Positions 22,434 through 33,879 of a DNA stretch of 64,000 nucleotides are shown here, piece after piece. The notes below the pieces were generated by a model, which was given only the letters and a program-made list of their open reading frames with translations, was not told the DNA's origin and did not search any database. Position numbers and translations under genes: made by a program. The stretch comes from Prostheceraeus crozeri (taxonomy: Eukaryota > Platyhelminthes > Polycladida > Euryleptidae): NCBI GenBank assembly GCA_907163375.1, contig CAJQUW010003381.1:124001-188000 (forward strand). The letters are read 5' to 3'. Within the stretch, counting starts at the first letter, position 1. Each line of letters opens with the position of its first letter.

Positions 22434-23486
22434 TATATCGGGATGAGACACTACCGATATCTACATGCATTAGTAGTCCGATTTTTGAATTTATGCAAAA
22501 GCTGAATTGAGGATATAATAGTCACTTACGCAACTATTGCATGAATGTTCCTTTATATCATTCCATGAGCTTTACTTATGGTTTAGATAGAGGATAGATT
22601 GTGTATTACGCAATTGACTGAAGTTGTAGAATTTTTGGTACCATTCATTTCAATCGTTCTTAACAAACAACTTTGTATAAATCGATCGCTTACTTCAGTA
22701 AAAATACATGAGAATTTGTTAGAATACTTCTGCACCTTTCGAATACAGACTTGGACAGATAGCCTATGCATCCAGATTTCCATACTGATATGTAATTTTT
22801 CATATAAAAAATTGACGAATCATTTCAGTACAGAAAATTGAAATGGATGTCCAATTTCACATCGCGATAAAAGTTCTTCCCAACAAAAGCAAAGAAGTTT
22901 TTCGAAAACTTCGTATTAGTTCTTGTGGATAGGATTTTTTAGGCTTTCTTTATGCGGATTTTCAATAAATTCCATGCTTCTATGGTCATGTCCATCAGAC
23001 AATTTGTTGGTACAATCAAGCCATCGCGAGAAAATACAGCAAATAATCCTGTTCATCTAAGTTGAAGCAGTGTCGGACGAGATATCTTCTTACTTGATTT
23101 GAATCAAATAGCGCGAAGGACTACAATTTTTAATGATGACTTTTCTGACTATAAATTCATCTGAGCTTTACATATAATGCCTTTCTTCTTAAGTCCAAGT
23201 TTGTGGGTTCAGGCATGATTGAAAAAAATCTCGAGAAAATGCAAATTAATTGATTCTGAGCGATCAGCAGCAGCATTCAAAGCTTCGGGACACTTCAGAA
23301 TGCTTAGAAAGGAAATCATTTTGCTCTTTCTGCATTAGTTACATCCTTTACAGATATCAACTTTTTTCCACATGAAGACTGTCGATACCAGCTGAAACGG
23401 CACTCGAATGAATTTTTCCCAAGAGGACATACTTAGAACCACAAAAAGATATGAAGTACTAATTACACTCAAAGGGTTTTGGTGGA

Positions 23487-23705
23487 CTAGATCATGTCGT
23501 AAAATGACTCTCTAATCAAGCTAAGAGATTTTGAGACCACACAAGCTTCTAGCATGACAACAAGGAAGCGTTCCAGATAATCAAGTTTACAAATCTGAAT
23601 TAATTTTATAGGATCGGAATGCTCACTTCGTTTATGAAGTCCTATCTTTGGAGACTTTACATTAATCACGTCAATAAAACAATGGAAAATTTGGAGCGTT
23701 ACCAA
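23487..23705 (-). pseudogene. P-type transposase, C-terminal fragment
   Basis: The peptide has DVINVKSPKIG, HKRSEHSDPIKLI and KLDYLERFL, then SLIRESFYDMI. In THAP9/P-element transposases this region reads (N)VK-x-P-x-x-G...R-x-x-DPI and later SxxxESFxxL. It lies downstream of the THAP piece in the same element and orientation. The region between the pieces (23706-23957) is too decayed for me to read catalytic residues. Confidence 0.65.
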
Positions 23706-23957
23706 AAGGTCAATGAAGTTGCATTGCTCCAGTGCTTGAATGGCTAACTTGTGTAAGAAAGAATGAGTTAAAAGAGCTGAACTTTTCTATATTCCATTTG
23801 AAGCCAAAGCTTTGTTGTTCAGCATAATTATGTGCCATTTTTAACTGTCTTGACTTTTCGATATAGTAGAGCTCCTTGATATTAGTTAATTTTCATAGAA
23901 TGGAGATGCTATAATTGAATCAACTGGGAGCAAAAGGAATAAGAAATTCACCGGATT

Positions 23958-24206
23958 TTAATAAGTTTTTGTGCGAGTAGATGTTCTTGATATTATGTGA
24001 TTCCAAATTCCCTCTTCAAATTCTCGAATATTTTGCAGCCAATATTTTCCTGAATCTTTCGGAGTCTTTTGGGAAACAATGAAATGAAATAGTATGATCT
24101 TGTTTTCTATTTGGGTTCTACAATTTGTGCTACAACCATCGACAACACATTTGAAAGTCACTTTGAGAAAGTATAATCGTGATACTGTCTTCTGTGATAC
24201 AATCAA
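23958..24206 (-). pseudogene. THAP domain fragment of P-type transposase
   Basis: After the first 18 residues the frame reads KCVVDGCSTNCRT, then LFHF and KYWLQNIREFE. This fits the THAP zinc-binding, DNA-binding domain (C-x2-4-C near the start, a conserved Trp about 35 residues later); the distal Cys/His pair is not visible. It begins about 80 bp inside the right terminal repeat, where a P element keeps its first exon. The frame stops at 23958, before the next piece. Confidence 0.65.
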
Positions 24207-24356
24207 CTGTCTTTAAAACAGGACTACTAATGTATGTAGATATCGGTAGTGTCTCATCCCGTTATAGAATGCTATATAGAAATCCATGGGGTTACATTCC
24301 AGTAAGCTAAAGAACTGGCGATTTCTATGAAAATCTATATTTCTATAACACTGCTT

Positions 24357-24400
24357 TAATGTGTACAGTACATTAAACGTTTAATGTACTGTACACATTA
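24357..24400. repeat. Perfect 44-bp palindrome
   Basis: Arms of 22 bp (TAATGTGTACAGTACATTAA plus AC) mirror each other without a spacer. ACAGTACATTAAAC recurs at 26280-26293, and AGTACATTAAAT recurs at 26404, inverted relative to 24470. It may mark one end of an unclassified 2-kb element (24357-26420). Confidence 0.8.
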
Positions 24401-25331
24401 TAGTTCGTGAAACATATTATGATAAACCACAGAAATTGCACTTCACACAAAGAAAGTCATTGTGATAGATTTAATGTAGTCGTCCCCTACGGGGACTCGT
24501 ATATCAAATACATATACACTAATCCCCAAAATGTCTGTCACCTTTTGAATTGCTTTCTAATGTTAATAGGTGACATCGTTATAAAATTTGCCAATTTAAA
24601 TATATCTATGAAAACATTGAACACTCTATATGTCATGGATAAGTTAGTCATTGAATTGAAATATATTTCTATGAAAACTATAAGTTGCAGTGGTATTAGA
24701 AAAGTTTGATTTCGAAGTTAATTGTACTCAAGCATGCCTGCACGATCAACGAAAAGATGACAGCAAAATTGTGAAGCAAAATTGGAATAGAAAACAAAGG
24801 GAATTAAGGAAGATATGGCTCATAGTAGAGGTCTTTGGTTTTTCAGTAATGAAGTTGGCAACATCAGAAGTGGTGTGACTTCTGAAATTTAGAAAAAGAA
24901 TCAATTTGAGGTACAGAGCGAGACTCAAAATGAGATTTAGTGAATGAATAATGTTTCGCAAGGAAATCCACCGAACGCAGCAACCGCCCACTGCTTAGAG
25001 CAAGCTTCGAAGATTGCGGAGTGAAAGGCGGATGCCGCAAGAACGGAAGTCCACATGAACGAATGAGCGAATGAAAGCTGATAACTCCAGTTAAGATATA
25101 GAAAGTCTGGAAAGATAGTTCAATTAGTGTTCTGGGAGTGATCTGTGTTTGTGAACTTAGTGAGTTACGAATTCTGAAATTCTTGGTGAAATTCGAAAAG
25201 GGTGAATGCTAACGTTATTACTCGTGCTAGTCTTTTATGCATCGCTAGTAGACAGTCGGATTCTATCTTTCATGAAACATATCTCATCATTGGCTGATCA
25301 GCTTCATCATGTTAGAAATACTTCAAAGATG

Positions 25332-25510
25332 GAGTGGACATCAAGATCACCAGATCGCAATCCTATCGAACATGTGTAATGGGATCTGGTCTAGAGGAAA
25401 GTATACAAAAGGGGCGGCGCTAACTGCTTGAAGGACTTATAATCATCGTGGTCGAAGAGTGGATGACCATTCATCAGGAGGTTTCCCTCGTTACTAACAA
25501 TTTATGATCT
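25332..25510 (+). pseudogene. Tc1-like transposase C-terminal fragment
   Basis: The frame reads WTSRSPDRNPIEHV, a stop, WDLV, a stop, RKVYKRGGANCL. The block [SA]RSPDLNPIEHVWD.L..RV is the third catalytic (Glu) region of Tc1-family transposases. Two in-frame stops are visible. Upstream sequence (24970-25330) holds only weak hints of the rest. Confidence 0.7.
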
Positions 25511-25989
25511 TATTGAAATTTGAAAATATCTTTGTTTATCGTCAGGATAATTACTTTTCTTAACTTGGGCCCATGCAATCCTGGAAACATTTATTGTGGT
25601 ATGGGAAGAGGCTTTGACATGTATATATTTGGGTATATTTAAAAGTGACACACATTTTTGGGATTTAGTGTATGTGTCTCGGACTTTCTAAATGTGTAAA
25701 GTAAAATATCAGTGCTTTATTATATACTATATATAATGTTTATTATATTATTTGAATAGTTATCAAAGTATACTTTCATGTGGTGTACATTTAAATGCCT
25801 ATCTATGGTACTATTCCATGTAATTCATTCTTTCGCAGCTGTGTAATGAACAAAGAAATTTAAAGTCATTAAACCTGACATTACAAGAAAAGCTGTACAT
25901 AAGTACTAGTAGAATCATAAAGCTAATAAAAATTTATGAAGAAATTTATAAAAAAATTAAGGCGCTTCTGGCAGAGTTTGCGCTAATAA

Positions 25990-26285
25990 CGCTATAGCAT
26001 TAGACTTTGCCAGAGAAACACCAAGACGCTCCAATAATTCTCGTCGAGAAAAACTTGATGACATGCTTTTTGTATGGTAAGACGGTCAGCGATCTTAATG
26101 GTTGCCACGGCCTGATCACTCCAAGTCCCATATACTGACTGTAGCAGCCCATGGGATGCAGCGCCAATATAGCTGCTCGCAAACATCACCATTTACCCGA
26201 ATCTTCCTCTCCTCAGCTGCAGCAAGGCATTCAATTACTGTTGTACTCGCTCCATCAATCCTCAGAATAAAGTCCTAAAAACAGT
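25990..26285 (-). other. Unidentified former coding fragment
   Basis: Overlapping minus-strand frames read FILRIDGASTTVIECLAAAE, then ERKIRVNGDVCEQLYWRCI, then in another frame SYIGAASHGLLQ and ADRLTIQKACHQVF. The composition looks like protein-coding sequence with frame changes, and codon-like content is higher than in the surroundings. I do not recognise the family. It lies just inside the right copy of the ACAGTACATTAAAC repeat. Confidence 0.3.
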
Positions 26286-26534
26286 ACATTAAACGATAAT
26301 GTGCTCATACGGTATTTAAAATATGTTATATCACAGATATCAGTCTTCACACTTAAAAAGTCCTCGTTCATAGACTTGATTTACTCGTCTCCTTCCGAGA
26401 CTAGTACATTAAATCTGTGACTCAGACTTTCTACAACATGTAAGGCCTGATATCATATTCAGAAAGGTAAAGTCACACTGGAGACAACATCACTTCAAGT
26501 AATATTTTATATCTACAGATAGATATCTTTACAT

Positions 26535-26790
26535 AATCGACCAGTGGACGGGAAATCATTTCAGCTTTTTTCAAATCAAGTTATAAAACTTTAATTTGGT
26601 CGAAATTGATTAAAAGCCAAGATGAAATATACACTTTAGACGGGCCTTCGCCGTCTTGTGCCTTCCATCTGTCGAGGTTGCCAACGACCGATAGAATGCG
26701 CAGGACGCCGAAGACCCGTCTAAAATGTGAATTTTACTTTGACTTTAAATTTGACCAGCGAATAAAATTCGACCAAACTTTGGAAAGTTT
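26535..26790. mobile_element. Degenerate fold-back MITE, relative of 10777-11090
   Basis: The inverted arms are imperfect (GTGGACGGGAAATCAT at the left edge; TTAGACGGGCCTTCGCCGTC against GACGCCGAAGACCCGTCTAA). The outer word and the core match the younger palindrome at 10.8 kb. Divergence between arms shows it is old. Confidence 0.55.
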
Positions 26791-26799
26791 CATTCATTT

Positions 26800-28525
26800 C
26801 ATTTAAAGATGTTATAAAGCACTGCTCTATCTTATCACTACATGGTTGGTTTGCAATGACTTTGAATTGTTGGTGGCTTATTATACATAGTTGCCAATGA
26901 AAAAGATATGTTTGAGATAGAAATACAATGCCGAAATTCGGCTTGTTTTTTTTCAGTGTAGGTACTAACATTCTATTAGCTTGCAATAATCTCGAGCATA
27001 AAATCGAAGACACAAATTTCTATTTTCTAAAAGACTAAAACCTCAAGTGTCCTTGAATTTTTGGATTGCATTTTTTATTTAAGCAGATGTTTATATATTA
27101 ATAGGATAGAGTAGCCCGTGTTGTTACTCATGTAAATGTTTGGTTCTCAGTTTTGGTGCTTTTATAGTTTATCTCACTAAGTACTGTGATATCCTTTGAT
27201 CGGCCACTGCTCAAAGGCACCTCATTTGATAATATTGATGGTGCATTCTGATATTTCAAATATCAATATTCAAGTGAAATTGAAGGCAACTATTTGGTCC
27301 GCAATGCCCCCATACCGTGCAACTTCTCCTGAGGCGCCTCCATAGCCTGTCATATCCCTGACAGATGTCTGCAGAAACACACGTTCTACTATTATATTAC
27401 AGCTACATCCGCTTCTTTCCAGATGCTTCCCACGTGTAGTAGACGTGACCTTTACATCGCAATATTCGGTTGTTTGCAGTCAGACAGTGAAAATGTCATC
27501 ATCAAACGTCAATCTAGCCTAATTATTCATCAGCAGAAAGGCAAAAAAGCTGACCTGTTTTAATCGAAGAAGACGAAAATTGATAGTTCACCTCAAAATG
27601 CATGATCAAGCTTTTCAATTCTTGGGAATTAGAGCGCGCAGGTGTCACGAATCGACAGTCAACGCATATCAATCTGCACACGATGAGTACTTTCGCTCGA
27701 CTACTTTTAACTCGCAGTTGAAATGCAATCGAGAGTGAAATGTGTACAGGAACACGTCTGCGAACTTTGCTTCGCAACTTCCGCTTACGGCAGGACTTTG
27801 AACTGCGAGATGACTTTCTCCAAGAACTACTCATCTTGATGAAGATTTCAGGGCTAGTCATTGACGTCTAATTTTATCCACCTAAATTGAAGATCTTCCA
27901 CACCTTGACTAGGAAATGTTGTAGAAAGTTGACATCTTCAGGAGGAATAGGACAAAAACATGTTGAGTCGGAGATATCTGATTAATCTTGTTATTCGTCA
28001 TGACCAAAGGTTACAACGGATTCCGGTATTTGTCTGCGATCTAATATGAGGGACACGGGTTTCTTAATTGCTGATCGTAGTATCATATCAGAGATGTATC
28101 TCCGTATTTTTAGCGACTTCCTTAAGAAGCCACAATTTTAAAGTTAATTTTATCTGTGTGTGCGTAATTTTTAAGGAAGAGGTTATGGGTTTAGTAGCAA
28201 CTACTCTTATTACGTCTCAAGCATCTCTTGCTTCAATATTAGACTCAAGACTGTAAGCGAGGCACGCTCAATTTTGCAGCATATATATTCACGCAAATAG
28301 GAGCCCTCTTTGCTCATTGGTGGGCATTGGGCAACAACCGCACAACCACAAAGTCAACCTGCTATACTCTCACCTATTTTCTACACTCAAAGTCAACCTC
28401 ATAGTCTTCATGTTACTTCAGTGGCACCCTATCATCTCATTCATGGGAACCCTACTAATTTATAGCTCTTTTTTACTCACAGGCGCCTCTCTTCTTCAAA
28501 GACACCCTTCTCAAAGATCAGCCCA
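26800..28525. other. Intronic DNA without a supported gene
   Basis: Nothing with defined ends was seen. The 112-codon minus-strand frame at 27523-27861 is Ser/Arg/Lys-rich but matches no family I know and lacks splice context, so it is not called. Confidence 0.4.
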
Positions 28526-28531
28526 ATAAAG

Positions 28532-28800
28532 TTAGGAGAGCTCAGTTGGTTAAGGGCCGTGCTTTCGCAAGATGGCACAGAAGATTCAGAATTTTTGTCC
28601 GCCTGGAAAGTTACCACCCCTTATAGCAGAGATCACCAATCCCATCCCAGTGGCCAGCACATTCAGACTGCATCACCTGTAGCTTGTTAGTATGGCTAAT
28701 TATGTTTCAAAGGGACCTGAGTTGATGAAGACAAGGAATGATAGCTAAGGGGCTTGGTGCCCATATTGGTCCCCTCTAATCCCCTCCATCCTCTTTGTGG
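28532..28800 (+). mobile_element. tRNA-head SINE remnant
   Basis: The A-box region AGCTCAGTTGGTTAAGGGC is tRNA-like, followed about 30 nt later by a weak B-box (AAGATTCAGAATT). The body contains TAGCAGAGATCACC and an AAGGGGCTTGGTG stretch. It is not a working tRNA. The 3' limit is a guess. Confidence 0.4.
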
Positions 28801-29479
28801 GATCAATGACTTCAAGTGCCTCAATAACTTCAATCACATCCGTGAAATGCATCATCGTCTTGTTAGCCTACTAAGTAACGTTGGACTGTACCAGGGTGTC
28901 GCGTGAGAAACTTCCGGAATTTTTCTGTTCAATATTGGTAATACGAATTATGTAGTACATTGGCCTCCTCTTCTGTGGCTGGTTCCGGATTCACCTTCCT
29001 TTAGTCTTCTCATCCGGACCAAACGATGGGCTACGAAAAAATCACTTAACTATTTGTGAAGTACTGCAGATGATGTTTAAGTTGTATGTACTATTGATTT
29101 TGATGACGACGGAGAAAGTAGTGGGATCCCAGGCAGTTCAATTCTATATATCCGGAAACGTGTGTGTGCCCACCATCCGGGCCGCGGATTTTACACTGAC
29201 GGCGGACTCATGCTTAATGCGGACATCATGATTTAGCTCGATAGAGACGTGTTGTTTTTTATGCAGCAGAATAATGCGTAGTTTACACGAAAAACCGAGC
29301 ATTGGGACTGATTTATCGCGATGCCTCGCATTGAAATTTCATGTCATGACGAGATAGAGAACCATCGCATCAGTCACAAGCGATGTTTTTGCGGCATTTG
29401 TCTGCGCAATTATGCAATAATCAATATATATTTAGAGCGGTCACGACTGATACTAAATTTTGATATAATCGCTATGCAC

Positions 29480-30709
29480 CCCGTACGGAAAAAATTGGTA
29501 GAAATCATAGTATGACCATATGTATGAACTCAAATATATTTCATACGCATGTGGAATTCATGCTCATAATATGCTATGTTCATACATATGAAATGTGCTT
29601 TTTATCATACATATGAATCGCCCATGAATGTTTGTAATTATAAATTAAAGTTTTTATGGCTGTTGTGAAGATGTGGTGTATGAAGAACGGATATGTATGG
29701 CTATTGATATAATATCTCTACGCAAGCTTCATGATGTTTTTTGGAAGGTGTATGCTTAATTTTGTTTTAGCGGTCATTAACCGTCTTTATAAATGAACGC
29801 TGTTGACAATTACCAGACTATTCTATCTGTCGATTGCACAACTTTAAAAGCATGTTCGTTAGGACAAGTTACGGAAAGGATATGAGTTAAAAAAGTTAAA
29901 CGTAGAGGAAATTTTTATCATCGATTTTGGAATGTTTGGTTGGTTTTCTACGAATCTAGGAAGAATAATTACTTGTGATCATTTATGTTTCAAGGTATCA
30001 TAGATGCTATTGTAAGGTAGGCTAGTAATGCTGTCCGGTTGTGAGACATGTGTGTTTAAAGTGGAAGATGTACGGAGGATGAGAGCAGTCGAGATGAGAA
30101 ACCTGAAATTCATGGGAAGAGGAACTAAGTTGAGCAGCGAAAACAAATGAAGCTGTGAGAGATAGGATGTAGATAGAAGAATTTAGAGATGTGATGGAAA
30201 GCGATATGAAACGAAAAGATATAATGGCTAACTAGAGGTAGCGCAATTATCAGGCAAGCATACAGAAACATCATACATAATGTTCACCCTATGTCAATTA
30301 GGGAAGTACACGTATGATTTATTATCATGAAATCATGCGTATGTTCTCAGAAAAGTTCCTTATTTCATATGTAGGTTCATGCAAATGATTATACCATGAA
30401 ACTAAAAATGTACATACACACGATTTTTTATAATCATGCGTATGATCATTTGCATGAATTTTACTTCAGTTCATACGTATGGCATACATATGATCATATC
30501 CCAAACATACCTCTCATCATATGTGAGAAAAGGCATGTTTTTCTCTGAAAGCGTCTTAATTTTTTTTCCTTTCATGCTGCATTTTCATGCTTTCATGCTG
30601 CTGTATGTAATTCCACAAATCTCTGATTAATACTTTTCACACGTATGATCATACGTATGGTTGGGCTTATTTCATACGTATGGTCATACTGTTCATTTTT
30701 CCGTACGGG
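29480..30709. mobile_element. Unclassified element with CCCGTACGG ends
   Basis: The ends are CCCGTACGGAAAAA (left) and its complement (right). About 25 bp further in, both sides read AGTATGACCATAYGTATGAA. The arms are filled with CATACGTATGA-type words. No target duplication was found at 4, 5, 8 or 9 bp. A LINE scrap (30010-30240) lies inside. No transposase gene is visible, so it is non-autonomous or decayed. Confidence 0.6.
30010..30240 (+). pseudogene. Non-LTR retrotransposon ORF2 fragment
   Basis: The frame reads LSGCETCVFKVEDVRRMRAV, then EMRNLKFMGRGTKLSSENK and a stop. The block Y-GCE-T-W...D-x-RR-x-x-x-x-EM-R-x-L is the typical C-terminal region after the reverse transcriptase in many LINEs. 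Only about 230 bp remain, embedded in the CCCGTACGG element. Confidence 0.6.
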
Positions 30710-31845
30710 ATGGATGTTTGGTTATGTCCTTTTCAAAGCACAAATTCAAACTTTCCGATTAATAATGCTATATGCATTGTTCTTTCGCTATGTTCTTAAT
30801 GCGTTGTAGACTATCGTGTAGGATAATATCTCAGCGTTCCTGTGTTCCTTTGTCATCCACCTTTGATCCAATTGGACCGCCTGTTGGGCGTGTACTATAA
30901 TCAAGAAGATCATGAGAAACTCATTCTCTTGATATTTCTAAGTAAACGGATTTTCTGTTGTCGCAAGACACAAAATCCCATTGCGACTGAAATTCATTTA
31001 TCGATACACTGACTTAATTTGTACATAAGTTTATCGGAGTCGTTTGTACTCAAAAAAGAAGGAAGCAGAAGGAAGTTGATCATTAAGACTATATTTTTAT
31101 TCGATACACCAAAGAATTCGTTGACGGAAAAAGATAGAATGATGAACCATCTGCGCTGTGGCATCATACTTCCTATTGATGATCAAAGCCGAAAATGAGA
31201 AGTCTTTATGTTGCAGAATGCGCAAGCTGTCGTGAACTATTGGGATTTTGTCTCCGTGGTCCAGAGATGGAAACTGGCCTGCATTTCAGACCGACTTCTA
31301 GTATTTTAAGTAATGAGCAAATTTATCGTCAAGCAGGAGATTTCTGTGTCTGAAAAGCATCTTTTGATCAGTCAGTTAGGCCAAATTTAATAAACTATTA
31401 TTCAACCCATTAGTTGATACATCTTCTATAACTTACTAGTTAAATTAATTAGTTATTATTCTATGTATGTTCAATAAAGGATGCTGATATATCCTGAGCA
31501 TCGAGCGAGTAGTGTAATCAGTTATCGGTAGGGCTAATTCCAAGGACAATAACGATTTCTTATAGTAGAAGGAATAATATGCATTATGTAATCATCTTTG
31601 CAGCATTATTCAGTATAATTTGTATAACAGGGTGTTGGCATGTACTCATCGTAATGAAATATTACTTAACGATAATTTTAGTCATTGATGTATACGTTAA
31701 CCGGGTACCTATATCATACTACCTTACTTAAATATATTTTAGACGAAAATAAATGTGGCAGAATATCATCAGCACCTAAGCTCTCTCTCGCTTTTCATTT
31801 AGTTTCAGACATGCATCTATCGTAAATATTCCCTATCTGAGCATA
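30710..31845. other. Intronic DNA without a supported gene
   Basis: AT-rich sequence with no recognised gene, RNA or bounded repeat. Confidence 0.4.
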
Positions 31846-32500
31846 GAGTAAGATATATAGGTAGAGTGTCGACTCAAAAAAGTACGTGTATACAGTGAAA
31901 ATTTTTGTATGAGAAGATTCAGTTTCTTGCGGAGATTACGTTCCCGTGGTCCAAAGCATGAGCAGTTCTAAAAAATTGTCAAAATTTTGCTCATTTATAT
32001 ACTACCTAGATGATTCCTCTATGTAAGTGGTATGCAACAAGTTGGATATCAAAAGGAATGAATATTTGCTAATAAGCATCCTAAATGCATCCTAGCTAAA
32101 CGGAAATTAAGCTGATTATCAAGAGAATTTCATGATCCGTTTTATAATAGAAGTCTTCATGAAAAAGTCGACATCTTATTGTGCTATCTTGGCTGAAATT
32201 TCATATTTCTAATTCATGAATGCAATAGCTGGTCATTGAGTTACCAATTTAACAAATATTACCTCTCCAAGTATGTCATGACACGGACAATATGTAAAAT
32301 AATGTAATTTCCTTCTGCTTTGCTATCATGATCAGTCATTTTCGTTGTAATTTCTTCAAAACTGCATAAATGTGTATATCTCACATTTTGAAACAATTCC
32401 GACTGTATCTCCCTTGAGTTCATTTATTGAAATCGAAAGTGTATACACATTGGGGATTTAATAAATGCTGAGTTTACCACTCTACCTAATATACTTACTC
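31846..32500. mobile_element. TA-flanked MITE (Tc1/mariner type)
   Basis: The inverted ends are GAGTAAGATATATAGGTAGAG (left, 31846 on) and the complement of CTCTACCTAATATACTTACTC (right, to 32500). Shorter matching GTGTATACA words lie further in. TA flanks both sides (31844-31845, 32501-32502). The 655-bp interior is non-coding. Confidence 0.65.
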
Positions 32501-32850
32501 TATGTGTCTGAGTCTAAATTATAGACCTTATCAGTAAAATCAAAATAATATCGGGGTATTCGAGATTGCTTTGCAATTAGCGTTTGGAAATTAGGCTAAC
32601 CGTATACTTTTTGGAGAACCAATAATGAAGGCTACTTTTGTACTCTGTTCCTATAGGTGAAACGCATACGTGCAAAGAGTCCCTCATAGACATCATTGCT
32701 GCCTTCTCATCTAAGTAGCGCGCTTGGTATGTTCTTAAGCCTATAAGCGAACTTCCGTAGCGACTTTTCCGTAACTGAAATAATTTTGATTGGATCTTGT
32801 AGGGCTATCCTGATCATAAATTTTGAGAGGTGAAATGCTAGCCTCATTGG

Positions 32851-33274
32851 CAAGGATGGTGATTTTATACTCAAGCATAAAAAAACAAAAAAAAATCTTT
32901 TCAGGCATAAATGAACATTTTGATAATCTTATTAAGTATCATAGTTCATGTTTTTGACAAACATTACATGTGCAATTAAGATTGATTGATTATTAAAACC
33001 TGATTCATTTTGTATCAAGGAAATAGATAATTTGTGATTGCAAATGCGATTTCTAATTAAATCATATTCAAATTGCCTCTGAGATTCATGGGGTCATAGT
33101 CATGTCACTTGGAAATTGGCTAAAATTAGTATATTATCGCAATATCACGATAACACATTCAATATAACATGTGTTTAACATCAGCTACGCATGATTTCGA
33201 CATAATCCGAGCATAAAAGCATAAAAATTTAAGCATAAATTGTCTCTCTCAGAAGCATAAAATCACCATCGCTG
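32851..33274. mobile_element. hAT MITE with 8-bp duplication
   Basis: The inverted ends are CAAGGATGGTGATTTTATAC and CAGCGATGGTGATTTTATGC (read inward). The 8-bp flanks CTCATTGG (32843-32850) and CTCATTAG (33275-33282) match at 7 of 8. AGCATAAA words repeat under both ends, the usual hAT layout of transposase-binding sites. It is 424 bp long with no gene. Confidence 0.75.
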
Positions 33275-33574
33275 CTCATTAGTATTTTTAGTGACTTGCC
33301 ACTGTTGTGAAACCGGCCTGTTTCCGGCGTCCTGTGTGGAGGTTGCCCGTCATCGGACCGGCCCGAAAATCTCGTACAGTTTCCATCTCTACCTTGTTCT
33401 GCTTTGCTTCGTGGCCAAATCCCTTATCGTCATGTGGCTTCAAATCAACTTCCATGTTACGTGTATCTTTGTTCGCTGTACTCTGAAGAGTATAGTGCAA
33501 ATTAATTTCCGCATCGACACGGTTTTCGCTACTGTCGTATCTGAAATGCTGGTATTTTGTGAAATTGTTAAATC

Positions 33575-33870
33575 TTCTAGGTGTTCGAAATTTTGCACAT
33601 GCTCATCTTGCTCATCTTAAAGGCCTTGTCCCAGTGAAGGGGCGACCTAATTTTCCTCATCCATCTCGAGCGGTTCATTGCATCCTCGGTTGAGCTGCAC
33701 TGATCTTAATGTCCTCTAGCACTTGGCGCTCTCATTTTTTCTTTGGTCGCCATCTGCTTCGTGACCCTGGCACAGGCATTCCCAATGTTAGTTGGGTCTG
33801 GTGTTCATGAGGTCCACATGCCCACACCACCTCAGTCTGTGCCACTGCTATTACACATCCTACGCATGCG
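33575..33870 (-). pseudogene. Non-LTR retrotransposon ORF2 C-terminal fragment
   Basis: Minus-strand frames give LRWCGHVDLMN, then LEDIKISAAQ, and in a shifted frame TEDAMNRSRWMRKIRSPLHW. The pattern [RL]RW-x-GHV...LEDI...EDA-x-NRS-x-W is the end of ORF2 in many LINEs. At least two frameshifts and stops are visible. Confidence 0.6.
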
Positions 33871-33879
33871 GTTTTCAAT

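Larger units (their letters stand above)
22250..24288 (-). mobile_element. P-element/THAP-type transposon, fossil with nested insert
   Basis: The ends read CATTGATTTCTATATAG (left) and CATGGATTTCTATATAG (right, complement). Each is followed inward by CGGGATGAGACACTACCGAT, giving inverted repeats of about 60 bp. GGGTTAC flanks both sides (22243-22249, 24289-24295), close to the 8-bp duplication of P elements. On the left the terminal repeat is split by a fold-back insert (22267-22433). Two minus-strand transposase pieces, a THAP domain near the right end and a C-terminal piece near the middle, are in the expected order. Confidence 0.8.

Noticed and set aside
22200-22451. Mirror frames with a shared RKKRAKNTLWWARK block
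   Set aside because: An artefact of the fold-back arms nested in the P-type element.
27523-27861. Arg/Ser/Lys-rich 112-codon frame
   Set aside because: No recognisable family, no splice sites, and composition explained by local base content.
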